From G963665925 sp050596425 (lineage in GTDB: Bacteria; Bacillota; Clostridia; Peptostreptococcales; Acidaminobacteraceae), in NCBI RefSeq assembly GCF_050596425.1, contig NZ_CP192292.1, positions 4,774,001-4,838,000 of the forward strand: a DNA stretch of 64,000 nt, in the 5' to 3' direction. This document shows positions 63,776 through 64,000 of the stretch, piece after piece. The stretch's first letter is position 1. Every line of letters begins with the position of its first letter. The notes under the pieces were generated by a model that was not told where the DNA came from, ran no database searches, and worked only from the letters and a program-made list of their open reading frames with translations. A program made the position numbers and the translations under genes.

Positions 63776-64000
63776 ATGAATAATGGTTTATTAATTCTTG
63801 AAGATGGTCGTGTGCTTTCTGGTAAAACAAACCTAACTTGCAATGCTTTTGGAAAAGTCTGTGTCAGTGGAAATTGTGCCGTGTTAACTGACCGCTTAGA
63901 CAAAAATGAATTTGCACTTGACCAGGCTCAAGACATCAGCGATTCTTTAATTGGTAAAATTGTGGTTGATACACTACCCGTTGACTACCATATGTACGAT
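63776..64000 (+). CDS. 5' part of a CarA-like gene (carbamoyl-phosphate synthase small subunit)
   Basis: The frame is open for 75 codons to the window end, with GGAGG 7 bases before the ATG. The N-terminus (NGLLILEDGRVLSGK...AFGKVCVSG...AVLTD) resembles the start of CarA/PyrAA, which opens with xLxLEDG and has a GxxxFNT and LTDPSY region, but similarity is loose and the GYQE block is not preserved. The PyrR-like leader supports a pyrimidine gene. The glutaminase domain lies beyond the window, so the call cannot be confirmed here. Confidence 0.5.
   Translation, partial: MNNGLLILEDGRVLSGKTNLTCNAFGKVCVSGNCAVLTDRLDKNEFALDQAQDISDSLIGKIVVDTLPVDYHMYD

Overview
The window reads as chromosome of a low-GC Bacillota, most likely a Clostridia (A/T-rich spacers, strong GGAGG ribosome binding sites, GTG/TTG starts, U-tailed terminators, Clostridia-type small families such as C_GCAxxG_C_C and DUF4003). 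I cannot fix the genus. I saw no rRNA, tRNA or CRISPR array.

Region 1 (about 0-14.3 kb) is ordinary accessory metabolism in short units: a MocR regulator facing a C_GCAxxG_C_C/TDT transporter pair, a GNAT acetyltransferase, an HxlR regulator facing an nfsB nitroreductase, a PAP2 phosphatase, PhzF, a flavin reductase, a LysR/EamA divergent pair, and a membrane GGDEF protein fused to hemerythrin. Region 2 (14.6-22.2 kb) is a six-gene envelope cluster built around a 1349-residue von Willebrand A protein with several zinc-ribbon membrane proteins. Region 3 (22.6-43.3 kb) holds a chemoreceptor, small membrane proteins, an RND efflux pump whose adaptor gene is frameshifted at an A AAA AAG run, a SulP transporter, a hypA/large flavoprotein/hypB operon, an AraC regulator, and a CPBP/DUF4386/TetR group with a 30-bp perfect palindromic operator.

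Region 4 (about 43.43-56.94 kb) is the most striking part. It is flanked by a 17-bp direct repeat that is the 3' end of rlmH; rlmH itself is intact at the right edge. This is the target gene end used by staphylococcal SCC elements, and the interval holds the C-terminal half of a large serine recombinase, so I read it as an SCC-like integrated island, probably now immobile. Its main cargo is a tightly packed operon: methyltransferase, FolE2/MptA-type GTP cyclohydrolase, an unknown protein, a GTP cyclohydrolase II-like protein with a long extra domain, and a CYTH triphosphate-tunnel protein, with a divergent HTH regulator. This looks like an undescribed GTP-derived metabolite pathway. One cassette gene is cut by an IS66-family element with an exact 8-bp target duplication. 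An IS3-family element interrupts the recombinase. A HAD phosphatase and a metallophosphoesterase lie at the right end.

Region 5 (57-64 kb) returns to chromosomal genes: rlmH, an ABC-F ATPase, an acidic secreted carbohydrate-binding protein, a small zinc-ribbon protein, a cyclase-family hydrolase, and the start of a CarA-like gene behind a PyrR-like leader. Two families of short palindromic repeats (five copies of a 115-141 bp element; one full and one core copy of a second) are scattered through the chromosomal part and are absent from the island.
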